Below are positions 13,301-20,460 of a DNA stretch of 64,000 nucleotides, piece by piece. The notes beneath the pieces are model-generated. The model worked only from the letters and a program-made list of their open reading frames with translations, was not told where the DNA came from and did no database searches. Position 1 is the first letter of the stretch; every line of letters starts with the position of its first letter. The position numbers and the translations under genes are program-made. This DNA comes from Sphingobium sufflavum (lineage in GTDB: Bacteria > Pseudomonadota > Alphaproteobacteria > Sphingomonadales > Sphingomonadaceae), in NCBI RefSeq assembly GCF_021403115.1, contig NZ_JAJSSH010000016.1, positions 1 to 64,000 on the forward strand, read 5' to 3'.

Positions 13301-16300
13301 ATCTCAGCGCGACCTTCCGCGTCACGGGGCATGTCGACGGCACCATCACCGTCACCGACCTGCGTCCCGGATCGCCCTATGGCACCGACACGTTGTCCGG
13401 CATCGAGCTGATCGTCTTCAACGATGACGAACTGGACAATCCGCATCCGACCATCCCGAACACCGGCCTGAACCTGACCGGCACGCCGTTCGACGACATA
13501 TTGATCGGCGACTCCGGCGACGACGTCATCACCGGCTTTGCGGGCAATGACCGGCTGTTCGGGGACGATGGCAACGACACGCTTTATGCGGGCCTCGGCA
13601 ATGATGTGCTGGACGGTGGTTCCGGCATTGACCTGCTGGTCGGCGACGAGGGCATCGACCATATCTACGCGGGCGGTGGTTCCGACACGGTCTTTGGCGG
13701 TGCGGATGGCGACTATATCTATGGCGGCCAGGGCGCGGACACGATCAACGGCGGGGACGGCGACGACCTCATCTATGACGAAAATGGCCTGAACCTGATC
13801 CATGGTGACGCCGGCAACGACGTCATCCAGGCGGATGGCGAGATTTACGGCGACGCTGGCAACGACACGATCGGCAATTTCTACAATTATGCCGTGGGCA
13901 GCATCTATGGCGGCGATGGTGACGATACACTCTACACCACCGGCACCACCTATGGCGGCACGGGCAACGACACGATCCTGACCAGCGGCACGCTGACGCA
14001 TGGCGATGCCGGTAGCGACATCGTGAAGGGCGGCGGCGAACTGCATGGCGATGGCGGCAATGACACCATCCTCGTCTATGCTGGCGCCACGGGCCATGGC
14101 GATGCGGGGAACGACTATCTGCGCGGCTCGACCCTCTATGAGATCAGCACGGACGGCAGCCAGACCTTCTATGGCGGCACGGGTGACGACGTCATTCGCG
14201 GCGACTATGTGGTCTATAATGTCGGGCTGGAGGTCGCCGCAGGCGGTGCACCCTTCAACCATGACAGCGACGATATCATCGACGGCGGCGTGGACAGCGA
14301 CCAGGCGGAATATGCCGACCAGCGCGACCGCTACACGGTGGTCGCCACGGCGGGCGGTGCGCTCAACGTCATCGCCAATTTCACCTCGGAAGGCACGGAC
14401 CTGCTGACCAATGTTGAGAGCCTGCGCTTTGCCGACGCCACCATTGCGACGGCGGGCAGCGCGGGTGCCTATATCACCGGCACGGCGGCGGGTGAGACGT
14501 TGAACGGCACGGCACGCGACGATGTGATCTCCGGTCTCGACGGGAATGACAGCATCGACGGCGGTGCGGGCAACGACCATGTGCTGGGCGGTGCGGGCAA
14601 CGACATATTGTCGGGCAATGTCGGTAACGACGTGCTGGTCGGTGCGGATGGCAACGACACGGTGTCGGGTGGCGATGGCCGCGACCAGCTCTATGGCGGC
14701 ACCGGCAACGATGCGCTGTCGGGTGATGCGGGCAACGACTATATCGAAGGCGGCGAGGGTACGGACACGCTGACCGGCGGCACCGGCGATGACGTGCTGG
14801 TCGACAATCAAGATCTCAACACCCTCTATGGTGGCGACGGCAACGACACGCTGACCGGCTCCGGCACTCTCTATGGCGAGGGTGGCAACGACACGCTCAA
14901 CGGCTCCGGCGACCTGTATGGCGGCGATGGCGATGACCGTGTGTCCGGCAACGGCAAGCTGTATGGCGAGGCAGGCAACGACATATTGTTCGGCACCTAC
15001 CAGCTCTATGGCGGCACCGGGAACGACCAGATCACGGCCGTCGGCAATGCCAGCGCCGAAGGCGGCGAGGGCGATGACGTCATCGCGCCCTATGCCCTGG
15101 GCGACGGCGACGACCTGTTCAGCGGCAACGAAGGCAATGACCTCCTCTATGGCGGCTATGGCCAGGATGTCCTGAACGGCGATGACGGGAACGACACGCT
15201 CTATGGCGGCTTTGGCGATGACCGGCTCAGCGGCGGCCTTGGTGGCGATGTCTTCTATGGCGGCGGTGGCGACGACCGGATCTTCGGTGGTGGCCAGACG
15301 ATCGCCAACCCGGACATCGTCTATTATTCGGGCAACCGGAACGACTACACCATCGTCACCATCGACGGTAAGACCATCGTCACCGACAACCGGCCGGGTT
15401 CGCCCGATGGCGAGGACGTGCTGGTCGGTATCTATGATGTGCGCTTCCTCGACGCCGACTACACCACTGCGCCCAATTATGGCGTGGAGGTGAACGGCAC
15501 CGCGGGCAACGACATCATCAACGATCATAGCGCGCCCAACCCGCCGCTCATCAATCTTGGATCGGGCGACGACCTGGTCCGGGGCAATGGTGGTGACGAC
15601 CTGATCGAGGGTCTGGCGGGCAGCGACACCCTCTATGGCGGCGATGGTGCGGACACGATCAACGGTGGCACGGAAGGCGACTATATCCGCGGCGACGCGG
15701 ACGCCGACATCCTGCATGGCAATGACGGTGACGACGACATCGACGGCGGCACCGGCAATGACGCGATCTATGGCGATCAGGGTGACGATCTTCTGGTCGG
15801 CGGTGCCGGCGCGGACAGCCTCTATGGCGGTTCGCAGCGGGACGTGCTGCGCGGCGGCATCGGCAACGACCGGCTTGACGGCGGCACGCAGAGCGACCGG
15901 GTCTATGGCGAGGACGGCGACGATGTGATCGGCGGCATCCTGGGCGGCAGCGACGATGGCGACGACCAGCTTTACGGCGGCGCCGGGAATGACAGCATCA
16001 CCGATCTTGTGGGTCTCAACAAGCTCTACGGCGGTGACGGCAACGATGCGCTGACCGGCTCCGGCTATCTGTCGGGCGATGAGGGCAACGATATACTGAC
16101 GGGTTCGGTCGGTCAGGACAGCCTCTATGGCGGCGCCGGCGACGATACCCTCACCCCCGGCGATGCGAGCGATCGCGTCGATGGCGGCGACGGCGTGGAC
16201 CGGGTCAATTATGGCCTGTCACGCAATGCCTACACCGTGGCGCAGGACGCGGAGGGCAACCTCCATGTCTATGACAATCGCGGCGCGGGCGGTGAGGACA

Positions 16301-19300
16301 TCGTCACCAATGTCGAGCAGTTCAGCTTTGCTGGCGGGGCGGCGGCTGCGGTGGTTGGCGGTACGGTCATCGACCATATCCTGTTGACCACGGCGGAGAC
16401 GCTGGTAGGCACGGCCAATGACGACATCATCACCGCAGGCGCTGGCAACGACAGCATCACCGGCGGCGACGGGAACGACAGGCTGGACGGCTATGAGGGT
16501 CAGGACAGCATCTATGGCGGGGCCGGTTACGATGTGATCCTGGGCGGCACCAACAATGACAGCCTCTATGGCGGTGCCGACGACGACCAGATCTTTGGCG
16601 AGGACGGCAATGACCGGCTGGAGGGTGGCGACGGTATCGACCAGCTCTACGGCGGCTTTGGCGAGGATCAGCTCTATGGCGGCCTGGGTGCCGACACGCT
16701 GCTCGGCGGCAACAATGACGATAGCCTGTCGGGTGGCGATGGCGACGACATCATCCGCGGCGAGCATGGCAACGACATCGTCTATGGCGGTGCCGGTGCA
16801 GACCAGATCAGCGATAGCGAGGGAACCAACGAACTGCATGGCGATGGCGGCAACGACGTCATCACGGGCAATGGCTTCCTCTATGGCGAGGAGGGCGCCG
16901 ACACGCTGACCGGCAACGGCAGCCTCTATGGCGGTGCCGGTGCGGACATCTTGTCGGGCAACGGCCTGCTGGATGGCGGCGCGGATAATGACAGCATCAC
17001 GGCCGGGTCCGGTGCGGACACCATCAACGGTGGCAGTGGCAATGACAGCATCATCACCAATGGCGGTGCGGATGTGGTCGATGGCGGTGATGGCGACGAC
17101 CTGATCTATGGCGGCCATGGCAACCAGACCGTCGATGGCGGCGCGGGTCATGACATCTTCTTCATCAACGAGAGCCGCAGCCACTACACCATCACCGCGG
17201 ACGGGGCGGGCGGCTACATCGTGGTCGACAACTTCCCCGAACCGGGCAATGGCGGCGACAATGGCGAGGATCATCTCATCCGGGTCGAGGGCATCCAGTT
17301 CTCCGACGAGTTGTTCGTCCTCGACGGCACCAATGTCGGCATCATCTATGATGGTGGCAAGGCGGCGGACACTTTCGTCGGCGGCGTCGGCAATGACGAG
17401 GCGCATGGCTTTGGTGGCAACGACACGCTGACCGGCAATGGCGGCGCGGACATCCTCTATGGCGATGCGGGCAACGATACCCTTTATGGCGGTTCCGGCG
17501 ACGACATCCTCGATGGCGGCGACGGTGCGGACCATATGGAGGGCGGCGCCGGCGACGATATCTATCGCGTCAGCTCCGCGCTCGACACGATCGTCGAACT
17601 GCCGAGCGAGGGCAATGATACGGTCGAAAGCGGCATCCGCAGCATCTCGCTCGCATCCTTCGCCAATGTCGAAAACCTGATCTTCACCGGCGGCTTCGGT
17701 TCCTTCGTCGGGACCGGCAACGATCTGGACAACCGGATCACCGGCGGCGGCCAGAACGACATACTCAACGGTGGCCTGGGCAATGACACCCTGATTGGCG
17801 GGCTGGGTGACGACCAATATTATGTCGACAGCGCGGGCGACGTGGTGGTCGAACTTTCCAATGAGGGCAACGACATCATCTATGCCTCGGTCAGCTATAT
17901 CGCGTCCGATAATGTCGAGCGGCTGACCCTGCTGGCCGGGCAGGCCGCGGCGCTGAACGCCACGGGCAATGCACTCGACAACCAGTTGACCGGCAATGAG
18001 TATGACAATCTGCTGGACGGCAAGGCAGGCGCGGACAAGCTGTTCGGCGGCCTCGGCAACGACACCTATATCGTCGATGACATCGGCGATGTGGTGACGG
18101 ACACCGGCGGCACGGCGGACAAGGTTCGCACGTCCCTTAACGCCTACACGCTGGTCGCGACCATCGAGCAACTGGAGTTCACCGGCTCCGGCGACTTCGT
18201 TGGCACGGGCAACGCGCTTGCCAACAGCATCACCGGCGGTGCGGGCAACGACCTGCTCGACGGCAAGACTGGCGCAGATACGCTGATCGGTCTGGCGGGC
18301 GACGACAATTATATCGTCGACAATGCAGGCGATGTGGTGATCGAGGCCATCGGCGGCGGTTATGATACCGTCACCGTCTCGACCAACTGGACGCTGGGTG
18401 CGGGCAGCGAGGTCGAACGGCTTCAGGCCGCAGCCGGGGCGAGCGCCTATCAGATCACCGGCAATGAGCGGAACAACCTCATCATCGGCAATCTGGGCGC
18501 GAACCGTCTCGATGGCGGACTGGGTGCGGATAGGTTGCAAGGCGGGTTTGGCAACGACATCTATGTTGTCGACAATGCCGGCGACGTGGTTGACGAAGCC
18601 GGCGGTGGCGGCGTCGATACGGTGATCTCCTCCATCGACTATGTGCTGGGCACGGATATCGAGAACCTGACCCTGACGGTCGGCGGGTTGACCGGAACCG
18701 GCAACGCCGTGGCCAACGTCCTGACCGGCAGCAACGGCGCAGATACCTTCCGTGGCGGCGACGGTGCGGACAGGATCTATGGCGGCGTGGGCGCGGACAT
18801 TCTCTACGGTGACGAAGGGGCCGATATCATCGAGGGTGGTGACGACAATGACACCATCTATGGCGGTGAAGGCGACGACAAGATCACCGGCGGTGCGGGC
18901 GTGGACACCATCCATGGCGGCATCGGTAACGATACCATCGACGGTGGCGACGATGGCGACATCCTGCATGGCGACGACGGTAACGACCGGCTGACCGGCG
19001 GGGCTGGCATCGACATTCTCTATGGCGGTGACGGGGCCGACCGTCTGGCCGGCGGCGACAGCGCAGACCAGCTTTACGGTGGGCTGGGCCGGGATACGTT
19101 GGACGGTGGCGCGGGGGCCGACACATTGGTCGGCGGCGTCGACAATGACAGCTATGTCGTCGACGACATTGGCGATGTCATCGTGGAAGCCTTTGACGAG
19201 GGCAGCGACACGGTGAAGTCCCTGCTTTCCAGCTACACGCTGGGCAGCAATCTGGAGGCGCTGACCTTTGGCGGTGCGGGCGATTTCGTCGGCACCGGCA

Positions 19301-20334
19301 ACGAACTGGCCAACAGCATAACCGGCGGCGACGGCAATGATACGCTGGACGGCGCGGATGGAGCGGATAAGCTGTTCGGCGGCGCGGGCAATGACACGCT
19401 GATCGGTGGCCTGGGCAACGACACGCTGGACGGTGGTCTCGGCGCAGACACGCTGATCGGCGGTGATGGCAACGATACCTATGTGGTGGACGATGCTGGG
19501 GACGTCTTCACCGAACTGGCCAACGAAGGCATCGACACCATCAAGACTGTGTTCAACAGCTTCACGCTGGGCGCGGAGTTCGAGAACCTAACCTTCATCG
19601 GCACGGGTGACTTCGTGGGCACCGGCAATGGTGCGGCCAACAGCCTTATCGGTGGCAGCGGTTCCGACACTCTGTACGGCGGTGACGGCAATGACAAGCT
19701 GGATGGCGGTCTGGGCGCGGACGTCATGGTTGGTGGTCTCGGCAACGACACCTACACTGTCGATGACATCGGCGATGTCTATACGGAACTGGCGGGAGAG
19801 GGGACGGACACGATCCGCACCAGCTTCACCAGCTTCACCCTGGGCGTGGACTTCGAAAACCTGACCTATTTCGGGTCGGGCAATTTCGAGGGGCATGGCA
19901 ACGGCGCCGCCAACATCGTGACCGGCGACCTGGGCAATGACGTGCTCTATGGCGAGCAGGGTGCGGACCGGCTGATCGGTGGAGCGGGCGACGACCTTCT
20001 CTATGGCGGTGCGGGTGCGGACAGGTTCGCCTTTACCAAGCTGTCCGAGTTCGGCACCGGGACACTCGACCAGGTCATGGACTTCGTACGGGCGGAGGGG
20101 GATAAGATCGACCTCAGCAAGCTGGACGCGGATGTCACGACGCCTCTCCCGGCGGCCGAAGCGTTCACCTTCATCGGTACGGCTGCCTTTGGTAGTGTGG
20201 CCGGACAGTTGCGCTATGCGGTGTCGGGCGTCGATGCGGTCGTCTCCGGTGACGTGGACGGCAATGGCGCGGCGGACTTCTCCTTCATCGTCAGGAATGT
20301 GACGAGCTTGCAGGTCAGCGATTTCGTCCTGTAA
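1348..20334 (+). CDS. Giant RTX calcium-binding protein, T1SS substrate (about 6,328 aa)
   Basis: This is a probable secreted, surface-associated adhesin or matrix protein. It has no N-terminal signal peptide and consists mainly of GGxGxDxLxGGxGxD nonapeptide-type repeats, the calcium-binding beta-roll of RTX proteins, which fold outside the cell after T1SS export. GTG at 1348 is preferred over the in-frame ATG at 1303 because GGAG precedes it. Three zones are visible: ten TDF...NPF...LTRDNF modules (2.46-10.6 kb), seven YTV...TDNRPGSP...LTGVE modules at about 1 kb pitch (11.2-17.3 kb), and a run of DxxGDVVxE...NLTFxGxGxFxGTGN modules (17.5-19.9 kb). A NIDO-like domain interrupts the first zone. 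The last 100 or so residues resemble the serralysin-type C-terminal secretion domain and end in DFVL. The T1SS genes follow at 22-25 kb. No enzymatic domain was recognised. Confidence 0.9.
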   Translation: MDILGTNIGETLNGTEGSDHIQGLEGDDTLNGLGGSDILDGGSGADTLAGGQGDDIYLIDDNGDVVVEGVDDGIDTVQIQYAILNSYSLGDNVENLEFLDFNEYQYAYGNDLNNSISVLAYQYAEAYGQGGNDVLTGALSQSYVFLSGGEGNDTLTGSSAEIIFEDENGYKQITRDVLDGGAGDDIIIGNGGFDTVYGGAGDDVITGSDANLDAYDDNNGNYYSAEGDQIYADSGNDTIYGGGGADYIDGGENDDTIDGGTGEDQLFGGSGSDDIYGGVGNDSLYSGYDGSATTDRLYGGEGGDYIIVSSDGAQAYGGEGNDYLYSSGTGGATYDGGAGADYFSNQIGNNGVDTLTGGSGSNTYSLSQNGIGVEDVITDFKVVDTGAGRDRIDLYSFLRYGGLSGYTYGTNPFHQGYLQLVQDGDDVLLQIDRDASGDGWDTLVRLVNVDLADWTLENFAPAIARNGVGVSTETALGEFGDYWTGTGEADTVDAGAGSDVLSGGWGDDTLLGADGDDLLDGGEGADTLSGGAGNDVFGDNPNAYGELPGNTPVGDAINNSAAFYRSYYDHNDFRDAFVDTFTGGAGADIYYLDNGNNGVTDIITDFDLSEDVLGLANLQVQGYWSEGENPFETGALQAIQDGADTLIRLHNSYDLVRLINVDASALSAANNDLGYPVYGEGIEITGTDVSETLNGGFGPDRIEALGGNDAVYGGVGNDYIEGGLGNDSLEGGAGDDILFGGDEGVFVTTDPVDLASHFGPLGNALVNGLGGTTDFGEATIGGNDDNSYNIAFPGDFAATDWVVNGAAVSQITINNNGIVTIGGLQLSLLPIDIDTRSGAMTPSAGGNSTGSNLVWYDFDASTNTITVTWDDVGRYSYGRTPNAAQVQVKALGAGDFDIVYRYEAQNFAVNTPQVSYNGVGYSVPGNGSGLHTGQGNLGTAGVWAFEVRGGAVLGLPTQGDGADYLYGGAGNDSLTGGTGDDHLYGGTGNDVLHGDQGADELSDEGGNNSLYGGAGADRLSAQNGISTLDGGAGDDTITYDAAIYGGGGGATFSITAVDDNGVIYGGDGNDIIQASNGLVDIYGGAGDDSISTTYAGGIADGGAGADTFDNVGYSSLTTTYTGGDGQDRYIYRGFNYSVPPQPVVVITDFATGASGDIFDLSAIGSLPNRPSGSNPFSSGHLTLIQDGDDVVLLGDYDGADATSWTAVEIARFTNRLATDFTAENFGGFPPQTDVPQTLTGTENADTLYGGSAGDTISGLGGNDFLNGGSGADTIYGGAGYDVIYGGSGGDTIDGGADGGVLNGEQGNDILTGGSGTDEIYGGDDADQIDGGGATDYLYGDAGNDTVTGGAGDDYLYGDGYYGGTANGNDTLYGGEGNDTVYLDAVYYGGAGGNDAAYGGAGNDSFYTRSYSTGGGTSSGTDTLYGGDGVDRFYQLGTGLGEATITGGAGSDIYYPVTPDTNNPSVDIITDFTFGAGGDQIDIGSLSFSGLASGENPFANHYLRFAQDGADAVLEYDRDGVGASDGWVALLRLSGVDATTLTRDNIVQNWSPDGIGVTIVDTDDSHSLNGTGDGDTVTGNGGNDTISLYGGADIADGGAGADSLYGGSGNDTLDGGADNDYVSGDEGDDIVRGGAGNDDLRGQSGNDTLSGGDGDDTFENYYGGAGNDTLSGEGGNDLFYLSYGGSDNGTDIAYGGAGDDVFRDISAGNGFTTVTGGDGSDTYVFTYLDPSYAVDTVTDFQAGPGGDKLDFSEAGLSGLPADTNAFISGHVRLIADGNDTLVQYDRDGAAGSSYNFYTILRLANVNPTTLTRDNFTQGYSQNGVGIVINDDDAGHTLNGTVDSDTINGNGGNDTINAGGGNDTVNAGAGQDVVYGGSGNDIVDGGAGYDTLYGGEGNDSLNLGNDSDGGYVDGAGGDDSLTGSNAGDTLYGGSGTDTINGNDGNDTIDGGAGDDVLHGGGGGDTLYGGDGAGDQVYGDAGNDYLQNPRGALYGGEGNDELYLTGSGGGTADGGAGDDFFTWVSLYGGTADTFTGGTGIDTYRPYYYSATYTADIITDFAPGTGGDKIDLTYLIASLSNYAGGTNPFTTGHLRFVADGVDTLLQIDTNGGGDNWGTVLRLQNLDPAALTRDNNSQAFSPTGVDGVTINDGDTGNTLNGTSDSDTINANGGNDTVNAGAGNDTVSGGDGNDTLYGGLGNDTLSGNAGNDALHGEDGNDSLYGGAGSDQLYGGAGNDIIETGDDGDYADGGAGTDTITGGAGNDTLYGGSGTGDIIYGGGGNDTIAGGAGSTLSGGEGNDTITINGAGATILGGAGSDLFYNVSHDGGAADVITGGADSDTYRLHYVNAANTADMVTDFAVGAGGDVIDLSLVIASLSGLPGGDNPFATGYLRLVDNADLSGTLLQVDVNGGGDGWQSIVELSGVSPETLTRENFSPSHAPDGAGITINDDDAAHTIQGSSGNDSLYGNGGGDTINGLSGNDLVDGGAGNDAIYGGSGEDALFGDAGSDYIAGGSGNDQLHGGADNDSLQGQGGNDTLEGDGGNDTLDDYEGNNSLYGGAGDDTFNNVAYGSGVDTLSGGAGRDSYNLNWTATSALDTITDFTTGVGGDVININSVGGVYLGGDNPFLRGYLRLQQDGADTLLQFNADGLGSDWANVIRLGNTTVANFVYDNFTPQYGPDGTGATIIGTAAGESFSGTPSNDTIFAGGGNDGLYGGAGQDQLYGEAGADYLDGGVSDDTLYGGDDNDNFNDYQGTNSVYGGAGSDQFSNVSYLGAVDTLTGGSGSDIYHLNWQIGYAADVVTDFAAGAGGDVVNLTIVNNVNFGSGDNPFVAGYLRLFQDGLDTILQYSADASGTVWESVLRLQNVTATTLTYANFFPGFGPDGTGVTIDDDNAGHSLSGTPSNDVINGNGGNDALYGGRGVDTLSGGEGGDYLDGGIGNDVLSGGAGNDSFGDYQGTNSVDGGTGDDSFSYVGYSGAGSTLTGGAGRDTYQLYWTASSGADAITDFAGGPGGDILDLNTILGQASGYVSGENPFLNGYLQLVQDGADVLVVYDRDGAGAGAGVSLARLENLTVGDLTLDNFTPSYAPGGTGVTIDGTSADNIIYGTSSNDTLSGNAGGDTIYGGFGNDSLYGGSGPDNLQGGGGDDFIRGGEGNDYIYDVSGTNDVDGQDGNDSINATGMVHGGLGNDTISGNGTLYGDAGEDVLSGSGTLYGGEDDDRITVINGIGVGDAGDDELIGAAGTQALQGGAGEDKLSGLGGDDFLYGGDGDDELIGDSGQGGNDLLFGGAGYDSARYTGNRVDYTVVVNPDSTVTVTDNRPGSPEGSDTLTGVEVLVFDDQEVPLATFAGYTYYASSADDRIPGTPLYAQPGAILPGEDPGFDISNPITSYDLQGDDIIHAGPGFDRISGGGGNDTIYGDGGPDVLFGKTGNDTLRGGEGDDDLYGGSGVDTIYGGEEDDHIEGGLHGDFLYGGNNDDTIIDNEGANVIHGDDGDDTLTGSGILYGGNDRDTLNGTGKLYGGDGIDTVTGTGEIHGDAGDDFVSGVGAIHGDDGNDSLNPYGGSTAYGGAGNDSFAQDYLHEGSATYYGGDGDDAVYIDLGDDVAYGDAGDDRLYAGNRSGNNLLVGGSGEDIISGGTGDDIIDGGENDDVATYVRVRGDFTVAQDGLGGYTVVDNHGYEGTDQVSDVETLRFTDVDFQVSDLNTGLTLTGTAGGDAISGTAFDDIATGLDGDDNIDTGAGNDRIYGGAGNDNILSDSFAGAFIADFGRGIGNDVVYGGEGNDTISAGGGYDIVHGDAGDDVIDGGDGNDQLFGDAGDDAITGGAGDDIIQDTQGYNNIDGGAGADTISAYGLVHGGDGNDRITGDGLLFGDVGDDILSGTGELDGGDGNDDISTLYSVAYGGEGDDVIRGWTNYYYSSGSETLYGGSGNDTINGGYGTDILVGGSGDDNLTGGEGDDQVFGGSGYDKAYYNANIGAYSYTDLGGGAFEYLSATFRVTGHVDGTITVTDLRPGSPYGTDTLSGIELIVFNDDELDNPHPTIPNTGLNLTGTPFDDILIGDSGDDVITGFAGNDRLFGDDGNDTLYAGLGNDVLDGGSGIDLLVGDEGIDHIYAGGGSDTVFGGADGDYIYGGQGADTINGGDGDDLIYDENGLNLIHGDAGNDVIQADGEIYGDAGNDTIGNFYNYAVGSIYGGDGDDTLYTTGTTYGGTGNDTILTSGTLTHGDAGSDIVKGGGELHGDGGNDTILVYAGATGHGDAGNDYLRGSTLYEISTDGSQTFYGGTGDDVIRGDYVVYNVGLEVAAGGAPFNHDSDDIIDGGVDSDQAEYADQRDRYTVVATAGGALNVIANFTSEGTDLLTNVESLRFADATIATAGSAGAYITGTAAGETLNGTARDDVISGLDGNDSIDGGAGNDHVLGGAGNDILSGNVGNDVLVGADGNDTVSGGDGRDQLYGGTGNDALSGDAGNDYIEGGEGTDTLTGGTGDDVLVDNQDLNTLYGGDGNDTLTGSGTLYGEGGNDTLNGSGDLYGGDGDDRVSGNGKLYGEAGNDILFGTYQLYGGTGNDQITAVGNASAEGGEGDDVIAPYALGDGDDLFSGNEGNDLLYGGYGQDVLNGDDGNDTLYGGFGDDRLSGGLGGDVFYGGGGDDRIFGGGQTIANPDIVYYSGNRNDYTIVTIDGKTIVTDNRPGSPDGEDVLVGIYDVRFLDADYTTAPNYGVEVNGTAGNDIINDHSAPNPPLINLGSGDDLVRGNGGDDLIEGLAGSDTLYGGDGADTINGGTEGDYIRGDADADILHGNDGDDDIDGGTGNDAIYGDQGDDLLVGGAGADSLYGGSQRDVLRGGIGNDRLDGGTQSDRVYGEDGDDVIGGILGGSDDGDDQLYGGAGNDSITDLVGLNKLYGGDGNDALTGSGYLSGDEGNDILTGSVGQDSLYGGAGDDTLTPGDASDRVDGGDGVDRVNYGLSRNAYTVAQDAEGNLHVYDNRGAGGEDIVTNVEQFSFAGGAAAAVVGGTVIDHILLTTAETLVGTANDDIITAGAGNDSITGGDGNDRLDGYEGQDSIYGGAGYDVILGGTNNDSLYGGADDDQIFGEDGNDRLEGGDGIDQLYGGFGEDQLYGGLGADTLLGGNNDDSLSGGDGDDIIRGEHGNDIVYGGAGADQISDSEGTNELHGDGGNDVITGNGFLYGEEGADTLTGNGSLYGGAGADILSGNGLLDGGADNDSITAGSGADTINGGSGNDSIITNGGADVVDGGDGDDLIYGGHGNQTVDGGAGHDIFFINESRSHYTITADGAGGYIVVDNFPEPGNGGDNGEDHLIRVEGIQFSDELFVLDGTNVGIIYDGGKAADTFVGGVGNDEAHGFGGNDTLTGNGGADILYGDAGNDTLYGGSGDDILDGGDGADHMEGGAGDDIYRVSSALDTIVELPSEGNDTVESGIRSISLASFANVENLIFTGGFGSFVGTGNDLDNRITGGGQNDILNGGLGNDTLIGGLGDDQYYVDSAGDVVVELSNEGNDIIYASVSYIASDNVERLTLLAGQAAALNATGNALDNQLTGNEYDNLLDGKAGADKLFGGLGNDTYIVDDIGDVVTDTGGTADKVRTSLNAYTLVATIEQLEFTGSGDFVGTGNALANSITGGAGNDLLDGKTGADTLIGLAGDDNYIVDNAGDVVIEAIGGGYDTVTVSTNWTLGAGSEVERLQAAAGASAYQITGNERNNLIIGNLGANRLDGGLGADRLQGGFGNDIYVVDNAGDVVDEAGGGGVDTVISSIDYVLGTDIENLTLTVGGLTGTGNAVANVLTGSNGADTFRGGDGADRIYGGVGADILYGDEGADIIEGGDDNDTIYGGEGDDKITGGAGVDTIHGGIGNDTIDGGDDGDILHGDDGNDRLTGGAGIDILYGGDGADRLAGGDSADQLYGGLGRDTLDGGAGADTLVGGVDNDSYVVDDIGDVIVEAFDEGSDTVKSLLSSYTLGSNLEALTFGGAGDFVGTGNELANSITGGDGNDTLDGADGADKLFGGAGNDTLIGGLGNDTLDGGLGADTLIGGDGNDTYVVDDAGDVFTELANEGIDTIKTVFNSFTLGAEFENLTFIGTGDFVGTGNGAANSLIGGSGSDTLYGGDGNDKLDGGLGADVMVGGLGNDTYTVDDIGDVYTELAGEGTDTIRTSFTSFTLGVDFENLTYFGSGNFEGHGNGAANIVTGDLGNDVLYGEQGADRLIGGAGDDLLYGGAGADRFAFTKLSEFGTGTLDQVMDFVRAEGDKIDLSKLDADVTTPLPAAEAFTFIGTAAFGSVAGQLRYAVSGVDAVVSGDVDGNGAADFSFIVRNVTSLQVSDFVL
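2464..10620 (+). repeat. Ten copies of a roughly 95-residue internal module in the giant RTX protein
   Basis: Units begin near 2464, 3142, 4771, 5740, 6541, 7498, 8390, 9118, 9720 and 10335. Each reads roughly: TDF, a GxGGD, a D/N-L stretch, GxNPF, G-x-L-R-L, QDGxDTLLQ, a D-G-W stretch, LRLxNV, LTxDNF, then GVTIxDDD. They resemble the 'VC_A0849-type' region usually found once near the C-terminus of T1SS substrates. Here they are internal and repeated, separated by RTX blocks. Confidence 0.8.
3586..4224 (+). other. NIDO-like extracellular domain inside the giant RTX protein
   Basis: About 210 residues break the RTX pattern. Recognisable parts are IDIDTRSG, NLVWYDFD, TITVTWDDVGRYS, AQVQVKALGAGDFDIVYRYE and WAFEVRGG. 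This order of an acidic IDIDTR segment, a WDDVG segment and a DFDIxxxYE strand matches my knowledge of the nidogen-type (NIDO) domain, a beta-rich extracellular adhesion module. The domain sits between copies 2 and 3 of the zone-1 module, which explains their wide spacing. Confidence 0.65.
11236..17330 (+). repeat. Seven copies of a DYTV...TDNRPGSP...GVE module at about 1 kb pitch
   Basis: Units start near 11236, 12310, 13330, 14330, 15345, 16230 and 17180. Each has a YTV-type strand, a second strand V-T-D-N-R (often followed by PGSP), G-x-D-x-L, then VExLxFxD. Between them lie RTX blocks with a D..G.N.I.G signature. The 0.9-1.07 kb spacing suggests segmental duplication of about 330-residue units. 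Confidence 0.75.
17557..19990 (+). repeat. C-terminal tandem block of GDVVxE...VGTGN modules
   Basis: Eight units begin near 17557, 17815, 18060, 18305, 18555, 19145, 19475 and 19745, with a ninth relative near the N-terminus (about 1510). Each carries a YxVDDxGDVVxE start, an SxxSYTLGxxxENL middle and a GTGNxxANxITGG end. This module type is common in large T1SS-exported proteins of alphaproteobacteria. Confidence 0.75.
20026..20331 (+). other. C-terminal T1SS secretion module of the giant RTX protein
   Basis: The last 100 or so residues contain FVRAEGDKIDLSKLD, FTFIGTAAF, AGQLRYAV and DVDGNGAADF and end in DFVL. The same arrangement closes the beta-helix/RTX protein at 25.8-27.8 kb (FKFIGTKAF, AGQLRYDV, DLNGDGVKDF, DFIL). 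The pair probably uses the same exporter. Confidence 0.8.
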
Positions 20335-20351
20335 GCTGCGATGACAAGGGC

Positions 20352-20380
20352 GGGGGGAGGGGCCATGCTCCTCCCCCTTT
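20352..20380 (+). terminator. Putative terminator after the giant RTX gene
   Basis: GGGGGAGG (20353-20360) and CCTCCCCC (20370-20377) form an eight-base-pair stem around a nine-base loop, followed by a short TTT. It begins 18 bp after the stop codon. The T-run is short, so termination may be partial. Confidence 0.6.
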
Positions 20381-20460
20381 CGATTCCAGGACGCCGTTCG
20401 TGAGGGTGGTGGTCCGCAAGGGAGCCGTGCCTGTCCGCGTGAAGCAGAGGGGCGTGGTTG

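Noticed and set aside
1348..20334. Short repeated units that might suggest a CRISPR array
   Set aside because: The repeats are in-frame codons for GGxGxDxLxGG, with no constant repeat/spacer alternation and no cas genes.
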